A stretch of 64,000 nucleotides of DNA from the NCBI RefSeq assembly GCF_000218685.1, contig NW_006763290.1, forward strand, positions 2,565,570 through 2,629,569. Reading direction: 5' to 3'. Made by a program: the position numbers and the translations under genes. The notes beneath the pieces were generated by a model. It saw only the letters and a program-made list of their open reading frames with translations, was not told the origin of the DNA and searched no databases. The stretch comes from Serpula lacrymans var. lacrymans S7.9. Lineage: Eukaryota > Basidiomycota > Agaricomycetes > Boletales > Serpulaceae. Of the stretch, positions 12,441-21,544 are shown one piece after another. Every line of letters begins with the position of its first letter. The stretch's first letter is position 1.

Positions 12441-12862
12441 TGTTACGATAACACAATTTTTGGACCTTTCCTTCATTTTCATTCTCCGCTTTAACCTTGT
12501 ATACTTTAGCTTTCACACATGGTGCCACGCGGCACTTCCCCTTTTGTTCAAACTCCTTTTTCTCACGCCATGTTGCCTTCTTCTTATTTTAGATACAACT
12601 CTCCCACACAGTGGAGCTGGTCATGCGGGCTAGGCCCCATGACATCATCAGCCACTGACTTTATCAACTGTACAGTACATAAGTACAAATACTCTGTATT
12701 AGCATATATATATATACCCCAATAGATCCAGGAGACTCCTCAGCGAGTCCTCCTGTTGTTAACCAACAAACTCTCTGCAGCCTAAGGGGTAACCACTCCC
12801 CATTCACTACCTTTATAGTGTGTTCCTGTGTGCGCCCGAGTAACTAACTCTTAATTGTTACA
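12441..12862 (+). mobile_element. Solo LTR, family LTR-A
   Basis: A 422-bp repeat running from TGTTACGATAACACAATT to CTTAATTGTTACA. It is flanked by perfect GTTGC direct repeats (12436-12440 and 12863-12867). It contains a TATATATATATA stretch that may be its TATA box, followed by the conserved AGGAGACTCCTCAGC core. This is one of the best-preserved LTR-A copies. No internal retrotransposon sequence is attached. Confidence 0.9.
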
Positions 12863-12896
12863 GTTGCTGAGGGGCAAGAGTAGCAACCACGGCCAA

Positions 12897-13590
12897 CATC
12901 AGGAAAAACACTTTGGCTATATAGCAGAGGCAATATTATTTATGCTATTATAGCTCTAATAGTACTATATAGCAGAGGCAATACTGTTTATACTATTATA
13001 GCTCTGATAGTGCTATATAGCAGAGGCATTACTATAAATGCTATTATAGCTCTTATAATACTATAAGTTTGAGCACACATGTATAATATTATATAGCTAG
13101 CCAAGGCATTATAATGGCTTTTATAGCTCTAATAGCCTATATAGCTGTTAATACCATAGTACATATTTATAGTAATGCTTTATCCAAGTATAAGTTGTGA
13201 CAATGTGTAGAAAAAAAAATGATAAGTCCATAAAAGGTCAATATATTACACATGTATAGTATATTTTGTAAGCCTTTATGGTGTAGTAGATAAATGTATG
13301 GTTGATTGGTCAGCAAAAAAGCGGACCAACAGGTTGAGAGTTCAAACCTTGTGTGTGTGATGATTTTTTTGAAATCAGCCACAAGCTCTCTCATAGCTCA
13401 TATAGTCAGCCATATGCTGTAAGTGCTGTAAGTTCTATAAGAGGCTATAGCTAACTATAAGTGTACTATAAGAGCTCATTGTTCCTGAATAGATGTTGGG
13501 GTTTCTATTGCAGCTATGATCACTATGACAACTATATTTGCAACTATAGTACTACTAGAGTCTATATAGCCAAAGTGTTTTTTTCTGATG
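12897..13590 (+). mobile_element. 694-bp TIR element with internal tRNA-like unit
   Basis: The left end CATCAGGAAAAACACTTTGG mirrors the right end (CCAAAGTGTTTTTTTCTGATG read inward), and the match continues through CTATATAG. That gives terminal inverted repeats of about 28 bp. The interior consists of repeats of CTATTATAGCTCTAATAG type plus a tRNA-like Pol III unit. There is no coding capacity. Related ends occur at 339, 42819 and 54462. The target duplication is unclear: the flanks are GCCAA and AAGGC. It abuts the PIF transposase coding region but has no proven link to it. Confidence 0.75.
13277..13370 (+). ncRNA. tRNA-like Pol III unit
   Basis: A GTAGTAGATAAATG A-box-like segment, a GGTTGAGAGTTCAAACC B-box-like segment and a seven-T run match the unit at 70-173 in order and spacing. 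The unit is embedded in the 694-bp TIR element. Confidence 0.45.
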
Positions 13591-13617
13591 AAGGCCATAT
13601 CATAACTTAATTCTGAC

Positions 13618-15089
13618 GGGTTATGGATGGGTTAGAGAATTAATAAACGGTCATCCTGATCAAATAAGGACTGAGTTGGGGATGCGGCAAGAAGTATTTG
13701 TAAAGCTTATCGATTTCCTGCAGAGTCACAGGTATACTGACTCCAAGCATGGTCATGCTGGAGGAACAAACCGCCATCTTTCTGTATGCCTGCGTCACTG
13801 GTCTATCTACCCGCCATCTTGCTGAACACTTTATCTACAACTCCTATGTACATCCTCCTGAGGCCACTGAGGCCACACCAGCTGCTATTGCCAACAACCC
13901 AAAATTTCTCCACTTTAAGGACATCATTGGTGCAATTGACGGCACTCATATTGCCTGCAGCCCTCTGGCTGCAGAGTGTGATGCTGTGCAAAATTGCAAG
14001 GGCATGTTCTTGCAGGACTGCCTTTTGTGCTGCAATTTCAACATGCAGTTTACATATGTCCTTAGTGGGTGGGAGGGGTCCACTGCGGATGCCAGTCTCT
14101 TTTATGATGCCCGCTCCCATGATCTGTATATACCCCGTGGCCAATACTATCTGGCCAATGTGGAATTTCCCTCATGTGACCAGCTCCTTGTCCCCTACAG
14201 AGGTGTGCACTACCACCTGGCTAAATACGCTCGTGGAAACCGCATGTAAGTCCCTAATATATACATTTGGACTAAGCTCACTTCTAAAAGGCCCCAGAAC
14301 CCGCAAGAGTACTTCAATTTGCGCCATGCATTGGCTCATAACACCATTGAGCATATCTTTGGCGTTCTGAAGCGCTGGTTTTCAATTTTGAAGGCTGCAC
14401 CTGAATACGACATGTCTGTGCAGGCTCTCATCCCACCTGCTGTTTGCTTCATTCACAACTTCATCCGTACTCACAATCCGACCAATGACGAAGACAACAA
14501 CAAAAACACTGATCTTCTCACACCCGATAATGGTGATAATGGGGAGCTTTCATATCAAGTAATATCAGAGGCAGCTCATCTTGCAGCAAACAGCCAAAAA
14601 GATAAAATATTACGATACACAATTTTTGGACCTTTAATTTTCATTCTCCTCTTCAACTTTCTTTTGTAGTTGTTACACACTGTGCCATGCGGCACTTTCC
14701 ATCTTTTTTCAAAACTCCACCTTCTCGCACTGTGCTGCCTTTTCCTTATTTTTAGCTACAAAGTCTCTGATGTAGTGGAGCTGGTCACACAGGCTATGCC
14801 CCATGATGTCATCAGCCACTGCCTCCGTCAACTGTATAGTATATATGTACAAACAATGCTGTAGTAGTATCTAAATCTCAATAGATCCAGGAGACTCCTC
14901 AGCGAGTCCTCCTGTTGTTTACCCACAACTAACTCAGTCCTATCTTAAGGGGTAACCACTCCCTTTCATTACTTTTTTTGCTTGTCTGAGTTGTGCACCA
15001 GTGTAACTAACTCTTTGTTGTTACATAAAATTGCTCAGGAGATGTGGGTAGACTATCAAGCAGAGCTGCAAAAGAGAGGGTTGTTGTAG
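13618..15089 (+). pseudogene. PIF/Harbinger transposase, disrupted by a solo LTR
   Basis: It reads GYGWVRELINGH, then EEQTAIFLYACVTGLSTRHL, the first catalytic block GAIDGTHIACS and the second block STADASLFYDARS. After an intron at about 14248-14302, the third block is NTIEHIFGVLKRWF. Together these give an intact D-D-E set of the DDE_Tnp_4 (HARBI1-like) family. A frame change near 13747 and a missing stretch after RHLAEHF (the helix-turn-helix region) damage the N-terminal half. LTR-A at 14608-15025 interrupts the last exon. The sequence resumes in frame as IAQEMWVDYQAELQKRG and ends at TAG 15087-15089. A Myb/SANT protein normally partners this enzyme, and a related one lies at 36-38 kb. 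Confidence 0.85.
14608..15025 (+). mobile_element. Solo LTR, family LTR-A, inside the PIF gene
   Basis: A 418-bp LTR-A copy flanked by perfect TAAAA target duplications (14603-14607 and 15026-15030). Removing it plus one repeat restores the PIF reading frame across the junction (QKDK, then IAQEMW). The first bases read TATTACGATACACAA, a slightly decayed TGTTACGATAACACAA. Confidence 0.9.
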
Positions 15090-15160
15090 GTCAGTATACT
15101 ATGATGTTCATTTTCTCAAAGTCACACATGAATGGATTGACTCGACCAATAATTTCATTG

Positions 15161-15176
15161 TGGTATCAAGAGCATA
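15161..15176 (+). promoter_or_regulatory. Retrotransposon primer-binding site
   Basis: TGGTATCAAGAGCATA is close to the complement of the initiator-Met tRNA 3' end (TGGTATCAGAGC), with one extra A. It lies directly upstream of gag, where reverse transcription of a gypsy element would be primed. The 5' LTR that should end a few bases before it is absent. Confidence 0.65.
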
Positions 15177-15289
15177 GATATAAGTACATTTTAGGTAAGA
15201 CCACTGATATCCAATACCTGATACCACCTCCCACTTTACAGATACTCCCCGCTGCACCTGCTCCATCCCACATCCCACCACCACACACC

Positions 15290-16177
15290 ATGTCTAACGC
15301 TGCAGCCCCCAAACCCACGATGATCGGGAAAATTGATGACTTCAATGGAACCCCAGATAAAGCCCAAAGGTGGATATTGTCCATCAATCTACACTTTGAT
15401 ATCAATGACACCATCTACAACTCCGACAAGAAAAAGGTATATGTGGCCCTCAGCTACATGAAGGACAGCAACGCCGCCTCATGGAGCGAAGCCAAGATGA
15501 CCGAATACAAAGAGAAGAATGCCTACCCCACATGGGCAGACTTCATGAAAACCTTCACAGCCAGTTTCAGAACGGCAAACGTCAAAGGAACGGCCTCGGC
15601 CGCCTTGATGAAAATGAAGATGGAACAAGGAGAAAATGCAGTAGCGTTTAACTCAAGGTTCATGCTAGATGCTGGGAAAAGCGGCATCAACAATGAAGCC
15701 ATGATCATGGTTTATCAAAAGGCTATCCGGCCACCCCTCCTTCGCGGGGCACTCACCGGAAAGGAACTACTCATCATTGAAGACTGGATGAGCACAGTAG
15801 CGAACCTAGACGCTAACTGGATCAGTGCCAACACTATCTCGGAAGGAGCGTGGGGCGCCAGAAACAAAGAAAGACAGAACGACAGAAATTGCAAAAGTGG
15901 ACCATCCACTAGCACCGAAAGATTAACCAAAGACGAAGAAGAATCAAGGAGGAAAGAGGGAAGATGCTTCATATGTAACGAGAAAGGACACATAGGAAGG
16001 AATTGTAGGAACAAAGGAAAAACTCCTGAAAGAAAGGTACGTCAAACCGAAACGGAAGATGACACCAAAACAGTGGTAGAAGAAGACAGGGTCCAAAACA
16101 TCATGAGGATGTGGAGGGAGTTAGGAGAAGATCAAAGGACAGAGGCGATGAAAGAATTGGAAGACAAGGGTTTTTAA
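15290..16177 (+). CDS. Gypsy Gag-like nucleocapsid protein
   Basis: A 295-residue uninterrupted frame starting at the ATG of MSNAAAPKPTMIGKIDDFNG. The frame is also open upstream, but this ATG has a good context after CACC and fits the family. The N-terminal two thirds is the retrotransposon gag fold: WILSINLHFD, then a conserved YPTWADFMKTFTASF block. A basic linker leads to a CCHC zinc knuckle, CFICNEKGHIGRNC (15965-16006), which binds RNA. It ends with an acidic tail at TAA 16175-16177. Pol begins 17 bases downstream in another frame. This is one of the few intact frames in the window. Confidence 0.85.
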   Translation: MSNAAAPKPTMIGKIDDFNGTPDKAQRWILSINLHFDINDTIYNSDKKKVYVALSYMKDSNAASWSEAKMTEYKEKNAYPTWADFMKTFTASFRTANVKGTASAALMKMKMEQGENAVAFNSRFMLDAGKSGINNEAMIMVYQKAIRPPLLRGALTGKELLIIEDWMSTVANLDANWISANTISEGAWGARNKERQNDRNCKSGPSTSTERLTKDEEESRRKEGRCFICNEKGHIGRNCRNKGKTPERKVRQTETEDDTKTVVEEDRVQNIMRMWRELGEDQRTEAMKELEDKGF

Positions 16178-16194
16178 AATGATGGACTACCCCA

Positions 16195-19100
16195 ATGTTA
16201 GTACCGTCGAAAATGGCAACTGTAACAATAGCAACAATCAATGCCAACTCCTTACGAATTGATTGCTTGTTGAAACAGAAAACCATCGGAACCAAAGCCC
16301 TGATAGATTCAGGAGCTACAGACGACTTCATGGACACCAAATTCGCCATCAGACACCGACTCCCCCTCCAAAAACTCCCAACTCCTATAACATGTAAAAA
16401 TGTTGACAGAACCACGAACAAAAACGGAAAAATTATGCATTGCACCTATCAGAGGATAGATGCAGGAGGACAAAACAGGTTCACAAAGTTCCTATTGACT
16501 GGACTAGACGGAGAAGACGTATTACTGGGATTTCCCTGGTTACGGAAAGTCAATCCCGTCATTAACTGGAAAGACAAGGAATTACCAAACTCGGACAAAC
16601 ACTCCATTAGGATGAACCAAACAACCACGGAAACAAAAATCAGGACAACTGCAGTAAACGAAGACATGTATGAAACCATTCATAGATACGTATCCGACCA
16701 AACACCCTATCCTCGAACCACGATTCGATTAAAGGTCAACTCGGCAATGGAACACACGCAAATACACGGAGATAAGAAGGAGCATAACCTCCCGAATGAA
16801 TATAAAGGGTATTTGGACGTCTTTGACAAAAGAAAGTCGGAAAGACTCCCCAAGCGACGGGAATATGATCATGCAATCAACATGAAACCAGAATTTGTAC
16901 CAACAAATTGCAAGTTATACCCATTGGCACCAAAGGAAGACGAAGCATTAACGGAGTTCTTAATGGAAAACTACAGAAAGGGATACATCAGGCCGAGCAA
17001 GTCGCCACAGGTGTCCCCTTTCTTCTTCATCGGCAAGAAGGATGGATCACTCTGACGGTGCCAAGATTACAGAAAACTGAACGCATATACTGTGAAAGAC
17101 CCCTATCCACTACCCCTGATACCCGACCTCATCTAAAAATTGAAAGGAGCCACCATCTTTACAAAACTAGATCTACGTTGGGGATACAACAACATAAGGA
17201 TAAAAGAAGGAGACGAATGGAAAGCTGCGTTTAAAACCAGCAAGGGAGTTTTCGAACCAACGGTCATGTTCTTCGGCATGTGCAATTCACCGGCAACATT
17301 CCAAAGGCTGATGAACAACAAATTCAAAGACTACATTGATGAAGGTTGGATGATCATATACATGGATGACATCCTCATCTTTGACACCAACATCAAAAGA
17401 CTCCGAATCCGAACGAGACAGGTTCTACAAAGACTATGTGATAGCGACCTATTCCTAAAACTAGAAAAATGCACCTTCGAAGCGGAAACCATTGAATACT
17501 TAGGAATGATTGTTTCCCACAATCAGGTATCAATGGATCCAGCCAAACTCACTGGGATCTGTGATTGGCCAATCCCAAAAGACACCAAAGGCGTAAAGAA
17601 GTTCTTAGGTTATGAAAACTTCTACAGGAAGTTTATCGGTCATTACTCTGACCTTGCCAGACCCTTGAATGCCTTACTAGGAAAGGATAGGAAGTGGAAC
17701 TGGACCCAAACTGAAGACGACGCTTTCAAATTAATGAAACAAAAATTCCTTGAATCCCCCGTAACACAAATTCCCGACTCCTCGAAACCGTCAAAAATTG
17801 CTGCAGACGCCAGCAAACACGCCACAGGAGCTGTATTAATGCAACCCGATGACCAAGGACAATGGCACCCATGTGCATTTTTCTCCAAAACTCTATCCCC
17901 CGCCGAGAAGAACTATCAGATCTACGGCAAAGAGTTATTAGCGGTAATGAGAGCTTTAAAAGAGTGGAAACACTTACTTTTGGGAAGCCCCCACACAATC
18001 CAAATCCTGACAGATCACAAGAACCTGACGTACTGGCAAGAAGCCAGGAAACTCACACCACGACAAAGAAGATGGCAGCTGGAACTGTCACAATACAATT
18101 ACACCTTGGAGCACGTACCAGGAACCCACATGGTGGTACCCGACGCACTCTCAAGAAGATCTGATTTATACGTCGAAACAGAAGGAGATGACGATGACAC
18201 ACCAATGATACCCGCCTCAGCGTTCCTGTATCACACACGAACGATTAAAAACACAGTCGAGCAAGCCATGCTCACAAACAATAATTATCCAGGAAGAACC
18301 AAGAAAGACAATTGGAGAAAAGAAGAAGGACAGTTCTTTTATCAAAACAAATTGCTGATTGACAAAGTAGAAGAACAAAAGACGATCATCAAAGATCACC
18401 ACGATTCCCTGCCCGCAGGACACCCAGGTAGGCTCAAAACCTACCAGTTGATCATAAAGGCCTATTGGTAGCCAGGAATGATGAAACAAGTGGAAGAATA
18501 CGTGAAAGGATGCGCAACATGTCAACAAGCGAAAGTAAACACGCATCCCACCACCGTACTATTAATCCCAAACCAGACCCCAAAAACCGCAGAACCAATG
18601 AAGTACCTATCTGTAGACTTCATAACTGATTTACCAGAATCTTCAGGATATAATAGTATAATGGTCGTGGTAGACCAAGGACTTAGTAAGGGGGTAATCC
18701 TCTTGCCTTGTCATAAAACCATTGACGCACTTGAAACCGCACGAATCTTTCACGATTCCATCTTCAAATGATTCAGATTGCACGATAAACTCATATCCGA
18801 CAGAGGACCACAGTTCGCCTCTGAAGTATCCAAAGAACTCCACAAACTCCTGAACATTGAAACCGCACTCTCCTCTGCGTATCATCCCCAGACGGATGGA
18901 CAAACAGAACAATCCAATCAAGAACTGGAGATCTACCTCCGCATATTTTGCCAGAACCAACCACACAGCTGGGCAAAATACCTTACAACCGCCGAATTCT
19001 GTCACAACCAAAGACCACACTCCACAAACAACCAATCACCATTCTACCTCCTCATGGGATATGAACCCCGAGGAATCCCGACTAAACACAGATCCACAAA

Positions 19101-19650
19101 TATTCCATCAGTGGAAAAACAATTATCCGAACTGCTTAGGGCAAGGGAAAACGCCCTAAAAGCACACGAACTCGCGAGAAGCAAGATGATGAAACGAAAC
19201 AATGGAAAGTTCACGCGATTCTCCGAAGGACAAAAGGTGTGGTTAGAGAACACCAACCTGCGAGAAAAAGCCACCAAATACAAGAAGTTCAACATGAAAT
19301 GCATCGGACCTTTCCGCATCCAAGAAAAGATTTCCCCGGTAAACTACCGACTATCCCTACCTCCCCATTGGAGGATACACAATGTTTTCCACGCATCCCT
19401 TCTCACGCTGTATATGGACACCAACACTCACCGCCCAAACTTTATCCGACCACCACCTGACCTGGTCAACAAAGAAGAGGAATATGAAGTAGAAAGTATT
19501 CTTAGACACAAACCCTGGAAACGCAGGCGCCACTACCTGATTAAATGGCGCCATTACCCTCATTCCGAAAACTCATGGGAACCGGAAGAACATTTAACTA
19601 ATGCTGCGGAGATATTGGAAGCCTATAAGAAGGACCACAAGCTGCGTTGA
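16195..19650 (+). pseudogene. Gypsy Pol polyprotein with four nonsense codons
   Basis: One reading frame runs 16195-19650 with no frameshift. Domains in order are aspartic protease (ALIDSGATDDFMD, about 16297), reverse transcriptase (YMDD at 17359-17370), RNase H (KIAADASKHATGAVLM, about 17800) and a zinc-binding HHCC region (HH..CATC, about 18400-18525). The integrase core follows (VDFITDLP, LISDRGPQF, TDGQTEQSNQELE) and then a chromodomain (EEEYEVESIL..WEPEEHL, about 19475-19600). Stops interrupt it at 17053 (TGA), 17134 (TAA), 18469 (TAG) and 18769 (TGA). At least three sit where the family has Trp, consistent with TGG to TGA/TAG transitions. The catalytic residues otherwise look intact, so inactivation seems to be by point mutation only. 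Confidence 0.9.
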
Positions 19651-19699
19651 AGAGACAATCGCCCCACTACCAACAATCCTCTGTCTCTCAACACAAAAC

Positions 19700-20983
19700 A
19701 TGTCTACTTCTAACTCCACCGGCTTCCCTATCACCACCTACTCGATACCGGGTGACACCAACTTGCTAGCCGACGAACAAGTGTCTTTTGCCCGTGGGCA
19801 ACGACACGACCAAGCTGACATCACTGACACCATAGAATTAATGTCAGCAAAAGACGCCTATACCTATCTCTTTTACGAGACCAAAAAACGCTGCCCCCAT
19901 GCGTATCACGCTCTTTCTTCCATGCATACGTTCCTTGCCATAGACCTCATAGCTGACGAACTCCTAAAAGCCATAGACTCAATACATTCGTTGGAAAGCG
20001 AGCATTCGCGGCTCAACAGTCAGGACTTGAGTATCTGTCGGGCACTCCGGATGGAAAAGTTAGTTTTGGAATTTTTGGAACGACGCTTGAGGATGAGCTC
20101 CTCGAATGGGCAGATGGACTCGGCAAAGGAATATTTGGAATCAGGCGGGAGGACATTGCTAAACGAAGCTCGCACAAGGATAGAGCGAGACAGTTGTACG
20201 AGTACTCCTCCACCCGGTTTGTCCCTCCGGTCCCTGTCGCACCCAGACCAGACCAGTGTTACCCCGGAGCGCACTTACCACATTATCACCCATCGACCTA
20301 CGCCCATCCCGTCGGAGGAAAAATATATTCCCACCGTCCCAACCAGCCCGATCTTACAAGAGTTGAGCCACTCCAATCCCCGTTCCATTGGGTCAAACCC
20401 AAAACCACTGTCTCCCCCATCATCTCCACCTCGACCAGTGCCAAACGCCCAAACCCGTCGCCTGATGAACCGACGAGGAGCCCAACGCAGCCAGCAAGAG
20501 GTGATACTCCAGATCCCCGCCGCCAGAACTCCATCAAAACGGCAGTCTTGTATGTCGAAGGGACAGAAAGACAGTCCGCCTGGCGCAATGCACAGGCCTG
20601 AAACTGGCTCTCCCTCTAACCCAATCAACATAGATGACGACACAGCCATGATCGATCAGTTGTACGCAGGAACGTACGACCTGGGAAATGACGATCCCAC
20701 CACTCCCCAATCTGACACCTCATCCAACACCCGACGGAGATACCATGAAGGTGTTCGTAACAACGCTCCATACTGCCAAAACTGCGGTTGGAGCGATCAT
20801 CGCACATACTATTGCAAAGCCTACTATTGCCCCGACTGTGACCATCGTGCACCAGGACATAGTTTCAATTGGTGTCCCATCCGCAGGGAAGACGAGGATA
20901 GGATTCTGATGGAAGGATTACATGGAGATGTCAGCTACGATGACAGTTACAATATGGACGGCGAAGGTACCAAATTTCGGTGA
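19700..20983 (+). CDS. Extra ORF between gypsy pol and 3' LTR, Cys-rich C-terminus
   Basis: An open frame of 427 codons from MSTSNSTGF to TGA at 20981-20983. The N-terminal 170 residues look alpha-helical (a segment with YLFYETKKRC, then heptad-like LLKAIDSIHSLESEHSRL). The middle is a Pro/Ser/Thr-rich disordered linker. Near the C-terminus is a Cys/His cluster, CQNCGWSDHRTYYC, followed by CPDCDHRAPGHSFNWC, which looks like two tandem zinc knuckles. An acidic tail follows. I do not recognise the family. The position corresponds to where env-like or accessory ORFs sit in other gypsy elements, but there is no signal peptide or membrane segment. A second nucleic-acid-binding, Gag-like role is an inference. 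It is intact although pol is not. Confidence 0.7.
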   Translation: MSTSNSTGFPITTYSIPGDTNLLADEQVSFARGQRHDQADITDTIELMSAKDAYTYLFYETKKRCPHAYHALSSMHTFLAIDLIADELLKAIDSIHSLESEHSRLNSQDLSICRALRMEKLVLEFLERRLRMSSSNGQMDSAKEYLESGGRTLLNEARTRIERDSCTSTPPPGLSLRSLSHPDQTSVTPERTYHIITHRPTPIPSEEKYIPTVPTSPILQELSHSNPRSIGSNPKPLSPPSSPPRPVPNAQTRRLMNRRGAQRSQQEVILQIPAARTPSKRQSCMSKGQKDSPPGAMHRPETGSPSNPINIDDDTAMIDQLYAGTYDLGNDDPTTPQSDTSSNTRRRYHEGVRNNAPYCQNCGWSDHRTYYCKAYYCPDCDHRAPGHSFNWCPIRREDEDRILMEGLHGDVSYDDSYNMDGEGTKFR

Positions 20984-20994
20984 AATTCGGAGCA

Positions 20995-21007
20995 AGTAAG
21001 GGGGTAA
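20995..21007 (+). promoter_or_regulatory. Polypurine tract
   Basis: AGTAAGGGGGTAA immediately precedes the TGTTACG start of the 3' LTR. This is the expected place for plus-strand priming in an LTR retrotransposon. Confidence 0.65.
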
Positions 21008-21421
21008 TGTTACGATCTCTATTGGACATTTAAGGACTACTCATTCCTTTTTACTCATTGGTTATACCATCGGACCGATGACTCATTTCCTTCACGTACA
21101 CTTCCGTTCCTCTCGCATTCACAGTACCTATTATAGTACTTAGTCCTCAACAGACAGACCTGCCCTAGATAGGACCTAACTCCTATCACCGATTCCTTTC
21201 CATTATAAATACCATGTAACAGCAGTAATATTCTCTAATATGATTCTACGCAGTTTACGCTTACAAAGCTAGACTCCTAAGATCAGACTTCTATTCAGAA
21301 GAAGACCAACTCCTGTTGGAAAACCTCCACTCAGAACTACGTTCTTGAACTTGTCTTCGGATAAGTCTCTTTACAAACCTCGACGAACCCTCAGACTTTA
21401 TTAAGCACTTCATGCGTAACA
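21008..21421 (+). mobile_element. 3' LTR of the gypsy element (LTR-B)
   Basis: A 414-bp repeat from TGTTACGATCTC to ATGCGTAACA, with TG..CA ends. It contains CATTATAAATACC, a plausible TATA box, about 190 bp in. It matches the solo copy at 59088-59501 almost throughout. The right flank is ACTTC. No matching left flank can be given because the 5' end of the element is missing. Confidence 0.9.
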
Positions 21422-21544
21422 ACTTCTTTGGGCCAGGATATTCAGCGAGGTCCCACTGCAAAATCCTCTCAAAATCCCTACAATTAAATTCATGGTTAAT
21501 AAATACACTGCTAGTCAGTGCAATATTGTAGCACTTACTGTTTC

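Larger units (their letters stand above)
15161..21421 (+). mobile_element. Ty3/gypsy chromodomain retrotransposon lacking its 5' LTR
   Basis: The layout is a primer-binding site at 15161, gag, pol (protease, RT, RNase H, integrase, chromodomain), an extra ORF, a polypurine tract and a 414-bp LTR at 21008-21421. A solo copy of the same LTR, also 414 bp, is at 59088-59501. No copy of this LTR precedes the primer-binding site, so the element is 5'-truncated. Pol order RT-RNase H-integrase and the C-terminal chromodomain place it among fungal chromoviruses. It cannot be autonomous: pol has four in-frame stops and the 5' LTR promoter is missing. Confidence 0.9.
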
